Assembly: GCF_015207255.1 (NCBI RefSeq) | Contig: NZ_JADEXG010000047.1 | Location: 1 to 43,214 of the forward strand | From: Vasconcelosia minhoensis LEGE 07310 | GTDB lineage: Bacteria; Cyanobacteriota; Cyanobacteriia; Phormidesmidales; Phormidesmidaceae | Length of the DNA stretch: 43,214 bases | Reading direction: 5' to 3' | Shown here: positions 21,935 through 31,200 of the stretch, in pieces | Numbering within the stretch: the stretch's first letter is position 1 | Layout of the letters: each line of letters opens with the position of its first letter | The notes under the pieces: generated by a model | The model's database searches: none | What the model was told of the DNA's origin: nothing | What the model saw: only the letters and a program-made list of their open reading frames with translations | Translations under genes and position numbers: made by a program

Positions 21935-24637
21935 ATGGCTAGCCCCCTGTTAGTGACTAAGTTCCATCTTCAATCGCGGCGATCGCCTGTGGTAAAACGC
22001 GATCGCCTTTTTCAGCAGCTCAATCAGGGTTTAACCAGCAGGCTGATTCTGATTTCGGCGGCGGCGGGCTTTGGGAAGACGACCGTACTGAGCGAATGGG
22101 TGCAGCAAACGCAGCTGCCCGTTAGCTGGTTGGCCCTGGATCAGCGGGATAACGATTCGACTCGCTTCTGGACATACATCGTGGCCGCCTTGCAGCAGAC
22201 GGATAGGGCTGTTGGGGAAGCTACACTATCAATTTTGCAGTCTTCCGAAGCGGGCTCCTTTGAGGCATTTTTGCCGCCGCTGCTGAATGAGCTGGCACAG
22301 CTTCAGACCGATTTAATTCTCTCTTTAGATGATTATCATCTGATTACGGCGCCAGAGATTCACGCCGCCCTGGCTTTTTTTCTAGACTATTTACCTGCCC
22401 AGGTTCACCTTGCGATCGCGACTCGCACCGATCCTCCGCTACCCTTAGCCAGACTGCGTGCCCGCGCCCAGCTAACAGAATTGCGAGCCGCAGATCTCCG
22501 ATTTACTGATGAGGAAGCAGCAGAGTTTCTACAGCAGTCCCTATCGCAGCCGCTCACAGCGCCACAGGTCGAAGCTTTGCAAAAGCAAACCGAAGGCTGG
22601 ATTGCCGGGTTGCAGCTAGCGATGCTTTCACTGCGAGATACGGCCCAATCCGAAGCGTTAATTGATTCCTTCAGAGGCAACCAGCGATACGTTCTAGATT
22701 ACTTAATAGAAGAGGTTTTAGACCGGCAGCCGCCAGCGCTCCAAACCTTTTTGCTAAGGACTTCTGTTCTAGAGCAGATGTGCGGTTCGCTCTGTGAAGC
22801 CGTTGTAGGAGAAGAAACGGTCAATGGGGTCGAGGTGCTAGAGCAGCTAGAGCATCAAAACCTGTTTGTCGTTCCCTTAGATCGCGATCGCACCTGGTAT
22901 CGCTATCACCACCTGTTTGCAGAGTCACTGCGACACCTGCTGCAACGGACTGACCCAGATTATATGCTGGCCTGTCACCACCGGGCTGCCCAATGGTACG
23001 AACACCAGGGATACATCGCCGATGCGCTTGATCACGTCATTGCTGCTGGCTCCTTTGAGGACGCTGCTAGCCTGATTGAGCAAGAAATGCAGACGCACGA
23101 GAACCCTCGTCTGGATGCGATTGTGCTGCGAAGTGCCCTGGCGGCAATGCCCCCTAAACTGACTCATAGCCGCCCCTGGCTGCTGGCGGCACAAGCTTGG
23201 GTGGGGTTTACCTCCTCTCGATTTGCCGAGGCGATCTCAGTCATCCACATCCTCGAAGAATTACTGGATCAGAACTTGCCTGCGGCTGAAAATTCAGATC
23301 AGCTTTGGGGCTTAGTCGTCGCCTTGAAGGGAATGAAGGCCCGCCAGCAGGGCCATGTTGCTGAATCAGTCGCCTTTATGGAAAAGGCGCTGCAATTGTT
23401 GCCTCAAGACTATTCCTGGTTGCGATCGCTAATTCTGCTCAATCTCGGTGTCACCTATTTTGTAGCCGATAATTATGAGGCGGCAAAACAACTGCTGCCA
23501 GAAGTCAGTCGGATTGGTAAGGCACGCGGCACGGCGGACCCGGCGATCGCGGGGCTTTACTTGCAGGCCCAGTTTCTCGCCTTGCGAGGGCGCATGGATG
23601 CAGCTACTTCGCTTTGCCAGCAAGGCTTGAACCTGGCCACAGAACGGCACTGGTTAGCAACCTACGCAGGTGTATTGGTCGAGGTTGCGCTAGCTGACCT
23701 TTTACGAGAGCAAAATCAGCTGGAAGCCGCTGCCCAACATCTGACCCAAAGCATCGATCGCGCTATTCAAAACCAGCAGCCTGGTTTGATGATGGGCTAC
23801 ATTACACTGGCCCGAGTGCGTCAGGCGCAGGGAGACTTTCAAGCAGCATGGGCTGCGATTCAGGCGGCTGAACGCTGTCAGCCCTGGCTCTGGTCTACCA
23901 TCCTTTCCGTTGCGACTTGTAAAGCCAGATTACAGCTGGCAGAAGGTCATCTGGACGGAGCGATTGCCTGGGTAGAAAAGAGCGGCCTGAGCGTGGAAGG
24001 TGAGCTGCACTATAGCCCGACCGAACAGTATCCAGCGGCTGCTGAACTCGACTATCTCACCTATGCCAGAGTGCTGTTGGCTCAAGCAAGGTTACAGTCA
24101 TCGTCATCTCATTTACAGGATGCCCTGCGGCTGCTCAATCGTCTGTATGAGTTTGCCAAGACCGGAGGGCGAACTATTCGCGTGATGGAAGTGCTGCTGT
24201 TACAGGCATTGGCCTTTCATCTAGAAGAAAATCAGAAGCAGGCATTAGACGCCCTGAATCACGCCTTGAATGTCCCTCGTGAGGGCAAATACTTTCGCTT
24301 GTTCCTGGACGAAGGAAACCCAATGGCAGAGCTGTTAAAGTTTGCGGCCTCAAAAAACATTTATTCCCAGGAAGTAAACTATCTGCTAGCCGAATTGAGT
24401 TCAGTGAAGGAAGATAAATCGGCTTCAGCTCAACCTCTGATTGAGCCATTAACTGACCGTGAACTGGAAGTATTGCACTATCTGGCAACCGGCATGACCA
24501 ATCAAGCGATCGCGGATCGGCTATTTGTCAGTCTCGCAGCAGTCAAATGGCACGCCCGCAATATTTACGGCAAGCTAGCGGTAAACAATCGTACACAAGC
24601 AGTGGCAAGAGCCAGAGAATCGAGAATTTTAAATTAG
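21935..24637 (+). CDS. LuxR family regulator, MalT/LAL type (ATP-binding)
   Basis: 900 residues from the ATG at 21935; the upstream frame continues but MASPLLVTKFHLQ is the usual opening of MalT-like regulators. Walker A is 'SAAAGFGKTT' (41-50), Walker B 'LILSLDDYHLI' (D132, D133). The centre holds a TPR-like helical array (about 400-800), and the C-terminal 60 residues form a LuxR HTH ('LTDRELEVLHYLATGMTNQAIADRLFVSLAAVKWHARNIYGKL'). Such large ATP-dependent activators sense small molecules; the inducer and targets are unknown. It is read away from the sigma gene. Confidence 0.9.
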   Translation: MASPLLVTKFHLQSRRSPVVKRDRLFQQLNQGLTSRLILISAAAGFGKTTVLSEWVQQTQLPVSWLALDQRDNDSTRFWTYIVAALQQTDRAVGEATLSILQSSEAGSFEAFLPPLLNELAQLQTDLILSLDDYHLITAPEIHAALAFFLDYLPAQVHLAIATRTDPPLPLARLRARAQLTELRAADLRFTDEEAAEFLQQSLSQPLTAPQVEALQKQTEGWIAGLQLAMLSLRDTAQSEALIDSFRGNQRYVLDYLIEEVLDRQPPALQTFLLRTSVLEQMCGSLCEAVVGEETVNGVEVLEQLEHQNLFVVPLDRDRTWYRYHHLFAESLRHLLQRTDPDYMLACHHRAAQWYEHQGYIADALDHVIAAGSFEDAASLIEQEMQTHENPRLDAIVLRSALAAMPPKLTHSRPWLLAAQAWVGFTSSRFAEAISVIHILEELLDQNLPAAENSDQLWGLVVALKGMKARQQGHVAESVAFMEKALQLLPQDYSWLRSLILLNLGVTYFVADNYEAAKQLLPEVSRIGKARGTADPAIAGLYLQAQFLALRGRMDAATSLCQQGLNLATERHWLATYAGVLVEVALADLLREQNQLEAAAQHLTQSIDRAIQNQQPGLMMGYITLARVRQAQGDFQAAWAAIQAAERCQPWLWSTILSVATCKARLQLAEGHLDGAIAWVEKSGLSVEGELHYSPTEQYPAAAELDYLTYARVLLAQARLQSSSSHLQDALRLLNRLYEFAKTGGRTIRVMEVLLLQALAFHLEENQKQALDALNHALNVPREGKYFRLFLDEGNPMAELLKFAASKNIYSQEVNYLLAELSSVKEDKSASAQPLIEPLTDRELEVLHYLATGMTNQAIADRLFVSLAAVKWHARNIYGKLAVNNRTQAVARARESRILN

Positions 24638-24685
24638 CCAGAACCCTAACCTCTAGCTCTCCTGGCGATATGGTTAAAAACAATT

Positions 24686-25921
24686 ATGGATAAAGCCTTT
24701 TCAAGTTCCCATTTTCTGAGGTCCTTACCGCGCCAGCTAATAAACTTTGCCTATGCTCATATACCTAGGAGAACCGATCCGCGTGTCATCATCGCCGCTG
24801 AGCAAGTGTTATCAACTGCAGTTGGTAGTCCCATTCGATTCACTCGGGTTGAGCGTGTTTCAGAAGGGGGGAGAAGAAACTTGTTGCTACGATGTTACAG
24901 CTCATCTAGTAGTTTGCCGTCAAGCCTGATGATCAAAAAGGTCGAAGTAAACGCCTATAGTCCAGAAGATATAAATTCTTGGGATACAATGCGTTTTTTC
25001 AGTGATTGGATAGGTTCTCAATTCTTGAGCACGATCCCCGGCAAGTTCAAGCATAGCCCTCACTTTTATGGAGGCGATCGCCACTTAGGTTTAATCATTT
25101 TAGAGGATATACAGTATCGTACCCGTTTAGTCGAACCTTTGCTAGGGGATAGTCGCTCTCAAGCAGAATCGGCCTTGCTTCAGTATGCAGCCTGTCTGGC
25201 TCAACTTCATGCCGACACCATCGGCAAAGTCGCAAAATACGAGAAGTTTTTTAGGGCGCTCTCTCCTCGCGGAAAACCCATTGGAGAAATAGTTGATATT
25301 CACAAACACCAAATTCTGTTAGAGAGCTTGGGAATCCAACCTGATAGCAGTTGGCTACGTGACTTAGAAGCGATTAATACAGCTGTGAATTCGCCTGGGG
25401 AGTTTTTAGCCTATATTCATGCCGATGCATGCCCCGATAACGTCTTAGATACGGGTAAAGCATTACGATTGGTTGACTTCGAAACAGGACATTTTGGTCA
25501 TGCCCTCATTGATGCCGTTTATGGTAGGATGATGTTTCCCAGCTGTTGGTGTGCCAACCGTCTGCCACACGCTATAGTTCAGCAGATGGAGAACACCTAC
25601 CGAGCACTCCTTTGCCAACAGTGTCCAGCCGCAGAAGACGATCGGATCTTTGAAGCGGCTTTAGTCAAGGCCTGTGGCTTTTGGCTTTTGTATACCTTAA
25701 CGCGGCATTTTGAATCTGCTTCAAGAAAAGATATAAGCTGGGGAGTTTCTACCATTCGCCAGCGGATTTTGGCTCGATTGGAAGCTTTTATAGCGACGTC
25801 CCAAGAGTTCAACCAACTCCCTGGTCTGTGCAATACATCCGAACAGCTGCTAGCACGTCTACGTCAGCATTGGTCAAACGTACCCGATCTACCCCTTTAT
25901 CCGGCATTTCAAAGGAGGTAA
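24686..25921 (+). CDS. aminoglycoside-phosphotransferase-fold kinase-like protein
   Basis: 411 residues. 'HADACPDNVL' (245-254) provides the catalytic HxDxxxxN, and 'LRLVDFETGHF' (D264) is the metal-binding DFE. It is typical of APH/ecdysteroid-kinase-like or choline-kinase-like proteins, with a conserved 'ALIDAVYGRMMFP' after it. No domain besides the kinase fold. The substrate is unknown; it starts 48 bp after the LuxR gene on the same strand, so it may be controlled by it. Confidence 0.75.
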   Translation: MDKAFSSSHFLRSLPRQLINFAYAHIPRRTDPRVIIAAEQVLSTAVGSPIRFTRVERVSEGGRRNLLLRCYSSSSSLPSSLMIKKVEVNAYSPEDINSWDTMRFFSDWIGSQFLSTIPGKFKHSPHFYGGDRHLGLIILEDIQYRTRLVEPLLGDSRSQAESALLQYAACLAQLHADTIGKVAKYEKFFRALSPRGKPIGEIVDIHKHQILLESLGIQPDSSWLRDLEAINTAVNSPGEFLAYIHADACPDNVLDTGKALRLVDFETGHFGHALIDAVYGRMMFPSCWCANRLPHAIVQQMENTYRALLCQQCPAAEDDRIFEAALVKACGFWLLYTLTRHFESASRKDISWGVSTIRQRILARLEAFIATSQEFNQLPGLCNTSEQLLARLRQHWSNVPDLPLYPAFQRR

Positions 25922-25997
25922 TTCTACGTTTAAAGGATCAGTAATTCTAATATATAGCCAGGTGCCACCAACCCGTCCCCCTTTTATGCACGCCGCC

Positions 25998-26501
25998 ATG
26001 TCTGACCATGCTGCTACCCTTGCCGCCGCTCTCATCCGGAATTTCAACGAGATTCCGCTGACGCACCGATTCCGAGACCCGAACTATGACACGCGCTTTG
26101 CGCGACTCGCTCGCGACACGGCTGCTCAGAAGCTGGGTGCGACTATTGATGTGCTAGAGCCAGGAAAGCGAGGGTGTCCATATCACCTTCACCACGCCCA
26201 AGAGGAGATGTTCATTGTCGTTGAAGGCGAAGGAACGCTCCGCGTCGCAGGCGAGATGCTCCCGCTGAAAGCAGGCGACGTCGTCTTCATTCCTGCCGGT
26301 CCCGAGTACCCGCATCAGATCATCAACACCTCAGATGCACAGCTGAAGTATCTTTCAATCAGTACCCTGGAAGCACCTGAGATCTGCGAGTACCCGGATT
26401 CTGGCAAATACATGGCAGAGGGTAGTCTGGACAAAAGTGACCCGTTCGAAGTCATCGAGCGTAAAGGGCCGAGCCTTGACTACTGGGATGGCGAGCCCTG
26501 A
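25998..26501 (+). CDS. cupin-domain protein
   Basis: 167 residues from the ATG at 25998; alternatives are ATG 25986 and GTG 25962. 'CPYHLHHAQEEMFIVVEGEG' and 'GEMLPLKAGDVVFIPAGPEYPHQIIN' are the two cupin motifs, with His ligands HxH, Glu and a late His, so metal binding is likely. 'LGATIDVLEPGKRGCPYH' and 'PDSGKYMAEGS' resemble XRE-type or quercetin-dioxygenase-like sugar/small-molecule cupins. The sequence is richer in G+C than its neighbours, which hints at transfer. Confidence 0.85.
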   Translation: MSDHAATLAAALIRNFNEIPLTHRFRDPNYDTRFARLARDTAAQKLGATIDVLEPGKRGCPYHLHHAQEEMFIVVEGEGTLRVAGEMLPLKAGDVVFIPAGPEYPHQIINTSDAQLKYLSISTLEAPEICEYPDSGKYMAEGSLDKSDPFEVIERKGPSLDYWDGEP

Positions 26502-26609
26502 CCGAAGTGCCGCCTATCTCCACGCTCAGCAAATGGTAGAGCGGCCTCAATCCTTATCCACCGTGAAAACGGTTTTGCGGAGATGGCAGCATTACTAAAG
26601 CGCTCCTTC

Positions 26610-28320
26610 CTATCCTTTCGGTTAGGGTAGCTTTGATATGATTGCACCATCATAAAACCTCAGAGGTACTGCGACCATAGCCAAGAGGTTTGGTCGTATG
26701 GGGAATAGGAGCGGCGCGACAGCGCCAATCACTCACCGCTACCCGCCTGACACGACACAGCAGCCAATCTTCCAGAACACCAGTTTATGGTACGATCATA
26801 CTACCAATGGAAACCGTCTATCGCTTTAAGCTGATTCCCAGTATTCGCCAGGCAGAAACGATGGCCTCCTGGCTGGGAATGCTGCGTGGGATGGTCAACT
26901 ACAATCTAGCAGACCGCATCGATAGCTACAGCCAAGGGTTCATTCAGGGCAATTTCTGCTCCCTACGATTCAAGGCTGAAGCTTGCCCGTTAACCTGTTC
27001 GGTTGTTCGTTCTGCTTCCAATGGACATCCTTGGAAGCAGAACAAGCCTACCCTGCGGCGTAGAAAGCCAAAGCTAGATCAGCCGTTCAACCCCAGACGC
27101 AGCGCGTACGAAATGCAGTCCTCTGGGCTGCCGGGTTTGAAGCAATCTCGACCCTGGTACCAGGCGGTGAATGCAGACGTGCTGCAGCAAGCCTTGAGAC
27201 ATCTCGACACGGCATTCAACCAATTCTTCCAAGGCAAGTCCGGCTTTCCTCAGTTCAAACGCCGAAACGATTTCAATTCGTTTGAGTTCAAACCCAAAAC
27301 GGTCAAAGTCAATGGCAACCACATCATGCTGCCGACCTTGGGCGAGATGCGATTCTTCAAGTCCAGAGACATTCCTAACTCTTGGGAAATTCGCACTGTA
27401 ACGGTCACCCAGAAAGCGGACGGCTGGTATGCCAGTCTACTGCTGCGAGATGACAGCGTTCCTGAAAAGCCGAAGAAAGCGGTAGCGGAATTGCAGTCGG
27501 TGAACGGGGTGGACCGTGGCATCACGAAAATCGCGGCCATGGCTGATGGCACGGTTGAGCTGAATCCGCATATTGGCAAACGCTATCAGCGTCGGCTGGG
27601 AATCCGACAGCGTCGCTTATCGCGCAAGAAGAAAGGCTCTGCGAACCGAGCCAAAGTGCGTCAGCGAGTCGCCCGGCTACATCAGAAGATTCGTCGTGTG
27701 CGCACCGACTTCCAGTGGAAGCTGGCGCGGCGGATTGCTCGCAGCGCCGACTTGATTGGGTTTGAAGACCTCAATATCAAAGGGATGAAGCAGCGCTGCA
27801 AACCGAAACAAGACCCTCAGACGGGTCGATACATTCAGAATGGACAAACGGCTAAGACCGCTTTGAACAAAGCAATCTCTGATGCTTCCTGGTACAGTTT
27901 GCGCGTCAAAACCGAGCATCAAGCCCGTAAGCTGGGAAACTGGGTGGTTGATGCTCCGGCCCACCACTCTAGCCAGGAATGCTCTGAGTGTCACTACATC
28001 AGTCCGGGAAACCGAGTCGGTGAAAAGTTTATCTGCGAAAGTTGCGGTCATCACGAAGATGCAGACGTCGATGCTGCGGTGGTGATTGCAGACCGAGCCA
28101 GAGTTAAAATTGGTCAGCCCAATCTACCGATGGTCAGTCGGGAAGTTACGCCCAAGCCTGAATTAACAGGTTGCAAGGAGTCATCACTCGCGTTAGTGGG
28201 TGAGCCTGGGAACCGACCTGGAAACCCTGAACGAACTGCTGCCACGGTGCAGCTGTCTTTGTTTGAGCTTGTTTCTGGGGAATCCCCTTCTATATCGCTC
28301 TGCGGTTAGGAGGGGAGGAT
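26610..28320 (+). mobile_element. IS200/IS605-type element with tnpB only
   Basis: The approximate extent covers a left-side hairpin (26610-26630, stem CTATCCT/AGGGTAG), the tnpB gene and a right-side hairpin (CCCCTTC at 28284-28290 pairing with GGAGGGG at 28309-28315). No tnpA is found in the 300 bp ahead of tnpB. Exact ends and the target motif cannot be set without relatives. The right end overlaps the tnpB stop, the position of the guide (omega) RNA scaffold in this class. Confidence 0.6.
26807..28309 (+). CDS. tnpB: TnpB RNA-guided nuclease-type protein
   Basis: 500 residues from the ATG at 26807 (METVYRFKLIPSIRQAETMA). The RuvC-like catalytic residues are all present: D236 in 'GVDRGI', E320 in 'GFEDLN' and D420 in 'DADVDAA'. 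A zinc ribbon C-x-x-C...C-x-x-C (CSEC and CESC) lies between the last two. The N-terminal HTH (OrfB_IS605) reads 'MLRGMVNYNL'. TnpB cuts DNA under guide-RNA direction at a target next to a short motif, helping the element persist. No partner TnpA is present. Confidence 0.88.
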   Translation: METVYRFKLIPSIRQAETMASWLGMLRGMVNYNLADRIDSYSQGFIQGNFCSLRFKAEACPLTCSVVRSASNGHPWKQNKPTLRRRKPKLDQPFNPRRSAYEMQSSGLPGLKQSRPWYQAVNADVLQQALRHLDTAFNQFFQGKSGFPQFKRRNDFNSFEFKPKTVKVNGNHIMLPTLGEMRFFKSRDIPNSWEIRTVTVTQKADGWYASLLLRDDSVPEKPKKAVAELQSVNGVDRGITKIAAMADGTVELNPHIGKRYQRRLGIRQRRLSRKKKGSANRAKVRQRVARLHQKIRRVRTDFQWKLARRIARSADLIGFEDLNIKGMKQRCKPKQDPQTGRYIQNGQTAKTALNKAISDASWYSLRVKTEHQARKLGNWVVDAPAHHSSQECSECHYISPGNRVGEKFICESCGHHEDADVDAAVVIADRARVKIGQPNLPMVSREVTPKPELTGCKESSLALVGEPGNRPGNPERTAATVQLSLFELVSGESPSISLCG

Positions 28321-28325
28321 GTCAA
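28284..28325 (+). ncRNA. possible omega (guide) RNA 3' region at the IS right end
   Basis: By family precedent the TnpB guide RNA is transcribed from the 3' part of tnpB through the right end, with its guide being the flanking host DNA. Here the right-end hairpin (CCCCTTC...GGAGGGG) spans the stop codon. The 5' boundary and the exact scaffold end are not determinable from one copy. Confidence 0.3.
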
Positions 28326-28359
28326 ACTAAACCAATGGATGTAAATGGAGGCTTCCGCC

Positions 28360-28773
28360 ATGGACAGTAATCCCAGCATTCTTTCACATGTCTCGATTGG
28401 CACAAATGACTTTGAACGCGCGATCGCGTTCTACGACCAGGTACTCCCTACGCTCGGCTGCAAGCGACTGATGGAGCATCCCGGTGCTATTGCCTATGGC
28501 AAACAGTATCCCGAATTTTGGGTGCAAACGCCGATCGATCGTCGGCCTGCATCGGTTGGCAATGGCACGCATATTGGCTTCATTGCTCCCTCAAAGGATG
28601 CCGTTTATGCTTTTCATCAGGCAGCACTGGCAGCGGGTGGCGTAGACGAAGGTGCTCCAGGGGGTAGAACCGAATACGGAGAGCCATACTACGGCTGCTT
28701 CGTTCGCGATCCGGACGGACATAAGGTAGAAGCAGCTTATTGGGATGAGCAGCTTGATCGCAATCTCACCTGA
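28360..28773 (+). CDS. VOC family protein
   Basis: 137 residues from the ATG at 28360, which has TGGAGG 8 bases upstream; an earlier ATG at 28345 overlaps that site. 'LSHVSIGTNDFERAIAFYDQVLPTLGC' and 'RTEYGEPYYGCFVRDPDGHKVEAAYWDE' mark the LigA/glyoxalase-like branch, with His, Glu and DPDGHKVEA metal-ligand motifs. Six-gene VOC set in the window; substrate unknown. It starts a likely operon with the GNAT, PfpI and DUF3703 genes. Confidence 0.88.
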   Translation: MDSNPSILSHVSIGTNDFERAIAFYDQVLPTLGCKRLMEHPGAIAYGKQYPEFWVQTPIDRRPASVGNGTHIGFIAPSKDAVYAFHQAALAAGGVDEGAPGGRTEYGEPYYGCFVRDPDGHKVEAAYWDEQLDRNLT

Positions 28774-28798
28774 TCAATTGAGCTGATGGGTGCCAGCC

Positions 28799-29347
28799 AT
28801 GGAGATCATCACTAAGAGATTTCTCCTACGGGATTTTAATCAGGCAGATGAACCTGCTTTCCTTACCTATCGGGCTGAGCCCCGCTATGCCGAATTCTGC
28901 GCGCCAGAAGAAGTCACACCGGAGTTTAGTCACGAGCTGCTTCAACGATTCCGGCAGTGGGCAGTCGAATATCCCCGTCGTAATTATCAGCTAGCCATTA
29001 TCGATCGCCGCAAATCGGAACTGATTGGCTGTGGCGGGCTACGCCGGGATGGATATGAGCCCGAGCAGGCCGAACTCGGTATTGAGCTAGCGCCCCAGTT
29101 TTGGGGGCGTTATGCCTACGCCATTGAAATTGGCAAAGCGCTGATAGAATTTGGGTTCCGTGATCTAGGGCTGACCGAAATTCGCGGTATTTCTATCAGC
29201 GCGAACTTGCGGGTGTCTCGATTGGCGGAGCGATACGAATTCGTTTCGGTTGGGACGTTGCCCAGCCCCGATTGGATGAGGGTGCGAGGATGGCACCAGA
29301 GGGAATGGCAGCTTACGCGAGATAGATGGGAGAAATATCAGGAGTAA
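28799..29347 (+). CDS. GNAT family N-acetyltransferase (RimJ/RimL-like)
   Basis: 182 residues from the ATG at 28799. Opening 'ITKRFLLRDFNQADEPAFLTYRAEPRYAEF' and 'QAELGIELAPQFWGRYAYAIEIGKALIEFGFRDLGLTEIRGISISANLRVSRLAERYEF' are typical of the RimJ/RimL-like (Acetyltransf_3) branch. Such enzymes acetylate protein N-termini or small molecules. 25 bp separate it from the VOC gene. Confidence 0.85.
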   Translation: MEIITKRFLLRDFNQADEPAFLTYRAEPRYAEFCAPEEVTPEFSHELLQRFRQWAVEYPRRNYQLAIIDRRKSELIGCGGLRRDGYEPEQAELGIELAPQFWGRYAYAIEIGKALIEFGFRDLGLTEIRGISISANLRVSRLAERYEFVSVGTLPSPDWMRVRGWHQREWQLTRDRWEKYQE

Positions 29348-29362
29348 ATAGGAGTGAGCTGA

Positions 29363-29989
29363 ATGAAAAAGCAAATGGTTCATCTTTTCGTATTCGATAC
29401 GCTGGCCGATTGGGAAACAGGATTTGCGATCGCGGGTATCAACAACCCAGATTTCCAAAAGCATCCCGGACGCTATGGCATACAGACGGTTGGCTTGAGC
29501 GCTGACCCCGTCACGACAATAGGCGGCATGACCATTCTTCCCGACATCAGCATTGACGAGCTGGAGCCGGGAGCGATGCTGATCCTGCCTGGTGGCGAAG
29601 CCTGGGATGCCGGTCAAAACGCTAAAATTTTAGAAACATCCAAGGCGTTTCTAACCGCGAATATCCCCGTAGCAGCTATTTGCGGTGCAACCGCAGGGCT
29701 AGCCCGAGCCGGGATATTAGATGACAGGCCCCACACCAGCAATGCCGCAGAATACTTGCTGGCCACGAACTATAAAGGTGCAGTCCATTACCTAAACCAG
29801 CCCGCTGTCACGGCTGGGCCTGTCATTACCGCAAACTCAACTGCCCCGATCGAGTTTGCCTACCATATCTTCAAAACGCTCGATCTTTACGATGCCGAGA
29901 TTCTGGAAGCTTGGTATGGACTCTTCAAGACGGGTGATGCCTCGTACTACTTCACGCTAGAACAGCTAACCAACTCGCCTAACGTATAG
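29363..29989 (+). CDS. DJ-1/PfpI family protein
   Basis: 208 residues. 'LILPGGEAWD' is the glutamine-amidotransferase-like loop and 'AAICGATAGLARAGILDDR' carries the nucleophilic Cys of the DJ-1/PfpI fold, with a later 'HTSNAAEYLL'. It resembles cyanobacterial PfpI-type glutamine-amidotransferase-like proteins; the role (protease, glyoxalase III-type or chaperone) is not set. Fifteen bases separate it from the GNAT stop, with GGAG ahead of its ATG. Confidence 0.85.
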   Translation: MKKQMVHLFVFDTLADWETGFAIAGINNPDFQKHPGRYGIQTVGLSADPVTTIGGMTILPDISIDELEPGAMLILPGGEAWDAGQNAKILETSKAFLTANIPVAAICGATAGLARAGILDDRPHTSNAAEYLLATNYKGAVHYLNQPAVTAGPVITANSTAPIEFAYHIFKTLDLYDAEILEAWYGLFKTGDASYYFTLEQLTNSPNV

Positions 29990-30001
29990 CTGAAGGGAAA
30001 A

Positions 30002-30349
30002 ATGAAAGCGATTGTAAAAGACTATTTCAAGGCAGAACTCTGTAAGGCCAAGACAGCCGCTGCAGAGCGAGATTTTGAAGCCGCCTGGATAGCCCTGCAG
30101 CGGGCTCATATTTTAGGGCAAACGGACGAGATCGCGCACACAGTTGCCCACTGGCATATGCTGAAGCTTGCCTGGAGACAGCGGGATTTTCGAGAAGTTA
30201 TCGCTGGGCAACTCATCCAAACCCTGCTGGCCTTTCCTCTAACCGTTTTATTTGGGCAGATGAGAGCCCTCAGAGGTGGCAGAGCCAACGTTAAAGGTTC
30301 AGAGAGAATGACCGTCCCAGAAGATATTCAACAGATCTTAAACCAGTAG
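30002..30349 (+). CDS. DUF3703 family protein
   Basis: 115 residues: 'AWIALQRAHILGQTDEIAHTVAHWHMLKLAWRQRDFREVIAGQLIQTLL' is the core of DUF3703, with its conserved RAHILGQ and HTxxHW motifs. The C-terminal part 'LRGGRANVKGSERM' is also typical. A small protein of unknown role, without a clear transmembrane segment. It starts 12 bp after the PfpI stop, so it is the last gene of that operon. Confidence 0.8.
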   Translation: MKAIVKDYFKAELCKAKTAAAERDFEAAWIALQRAHILGQTDEIAHTVAHWHMLKLAWRQRDFREVIAGQLIQTLLAFPLTVLFGQMRALRGGRANVKGSERMTVPEDIQQILNQ

Positions 30350-30460
30350 CTGTGTGCCTGAATCCTGCAAAACTATCCTCACAACTATCCCTTCGATCAG
30401 GGATGAAACTAACCTCAAGCACGATAGTGAAATGCAGTTGCCTATCAGTGAGGTTTCACC

Positions 30461-31147
30461 ATGGAATGGACGATTGGATGGTGGCAGGTTTCGGTTCAGC
30501 GAGTCTATCCAACCAACGAGCAACTGTCTCAAACTTATAGTAAAGCCGCTTTCTGGTGGCATCAACATCTTCGCCTTCTGGGATATCGACATGCCTATCG
30601 GCAGCTATGGCGATCGCTTAAAACCACCAATGCTTTGCCCGATTGGGAAGGCAATTTAGCGATTTGTGACTGCGGCATTGGCACAGCCGCCTTCAGCCTT
30701 GCCTTTGCTCAGGCTATAACCCCGCAAGCGCGGATCGCTGGAGTAGACCTTTCAGCTAAAATGCTCAATACAGCCCATCAAAAACTGACGCAGGCAAACA
30801 TTCACCATCAAATATTTCACAGTGATGTGAAGCGGTTACCCTTTGCAGATCGCTCTTTTGACGGTGTCATCAGTGCCCACATGCTTGAACACCTGGCTGA
30901 CCCCGAACAGGGATTGCGAGAAATAGTCAGAGTTCTACGCCCCGGAGCGCCGTTAGTGCTCGTAGTCACGCAAACTGGGCTACTCGGTTGGCTGATTCAG
31001 TGCGGCTGGGGAAATCGCTGCTTCAGTCGAGAACAGCTCTCGGCTCTGATGCATGAGATCGGACTAATCAACCTTCAGTTTGTTACATTTCCATTTAGCA
31101 TAGCCCGATTTACTAGCATGGCCTGTGTTGCCTATAGGAGATTGTAA
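30461..31147 (+). CDS. class I SAM-dependent methyltransferase
   Basis: 228 residues. 'LAICDCGIGTAAFSLAFAQA' is motif I, 'RIAGVDLSAKMLNTAHQKL' motif II, and 'LPFADRSFDGVISAHMLEHLADPEQGLREIVRVLRPGAPLVLVV' the acceptor-domain series of Methyltransf_11. The N-terminal 40 residues (MEWTIGWWQVSVQRVYPTNE) are unusual, aromatic-rich and non-membrane. Its stop overlaps the next ATG as TAATG. Confidence 0.85.
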   Translation: MEWTIGWWQVSVQRVYPTNEQLSQTYSKAAFWWHQHLRLLGYRHAYRQLWRSLKTTNALPDWEGNLAICDCGIGTAAFSLAFAQAITPQARIAGVDLSAKMLNTAHQKLTQANIHHQIFHSDVKRLPFADRSFDGVISAHMLEHLADPEQGLREIVRVLRPGAPLVLVVTQTGLLGWLIQCGWGNRCFSREQLSALMHEIGLINLQFVTFPFSIARFTSMACVAYRRL

Positions 31148-31200
31148 TGTTGCTAAAAATCTGGCGTTTGATTACGCTCATTATCGCCCTCGGCATAAGT
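31147..31200 (+). pseudogene. N-terminal stub of a small membrane protein (DUF1772-like)
   Basis: The ATG overlaps the methyltransferase stop and begins MLLKIWRLITLIIALGISQ, which resembles the first helix of DUF1772-type proteins ('MLLKIWRxxTLxxxALxMGMxxxHLLELPP'). After about 18 residues the sequence changes to low-quality frame, and the expected LELPxKM motif is missing. It is probably a deletion joint. Confidence 0.35.
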
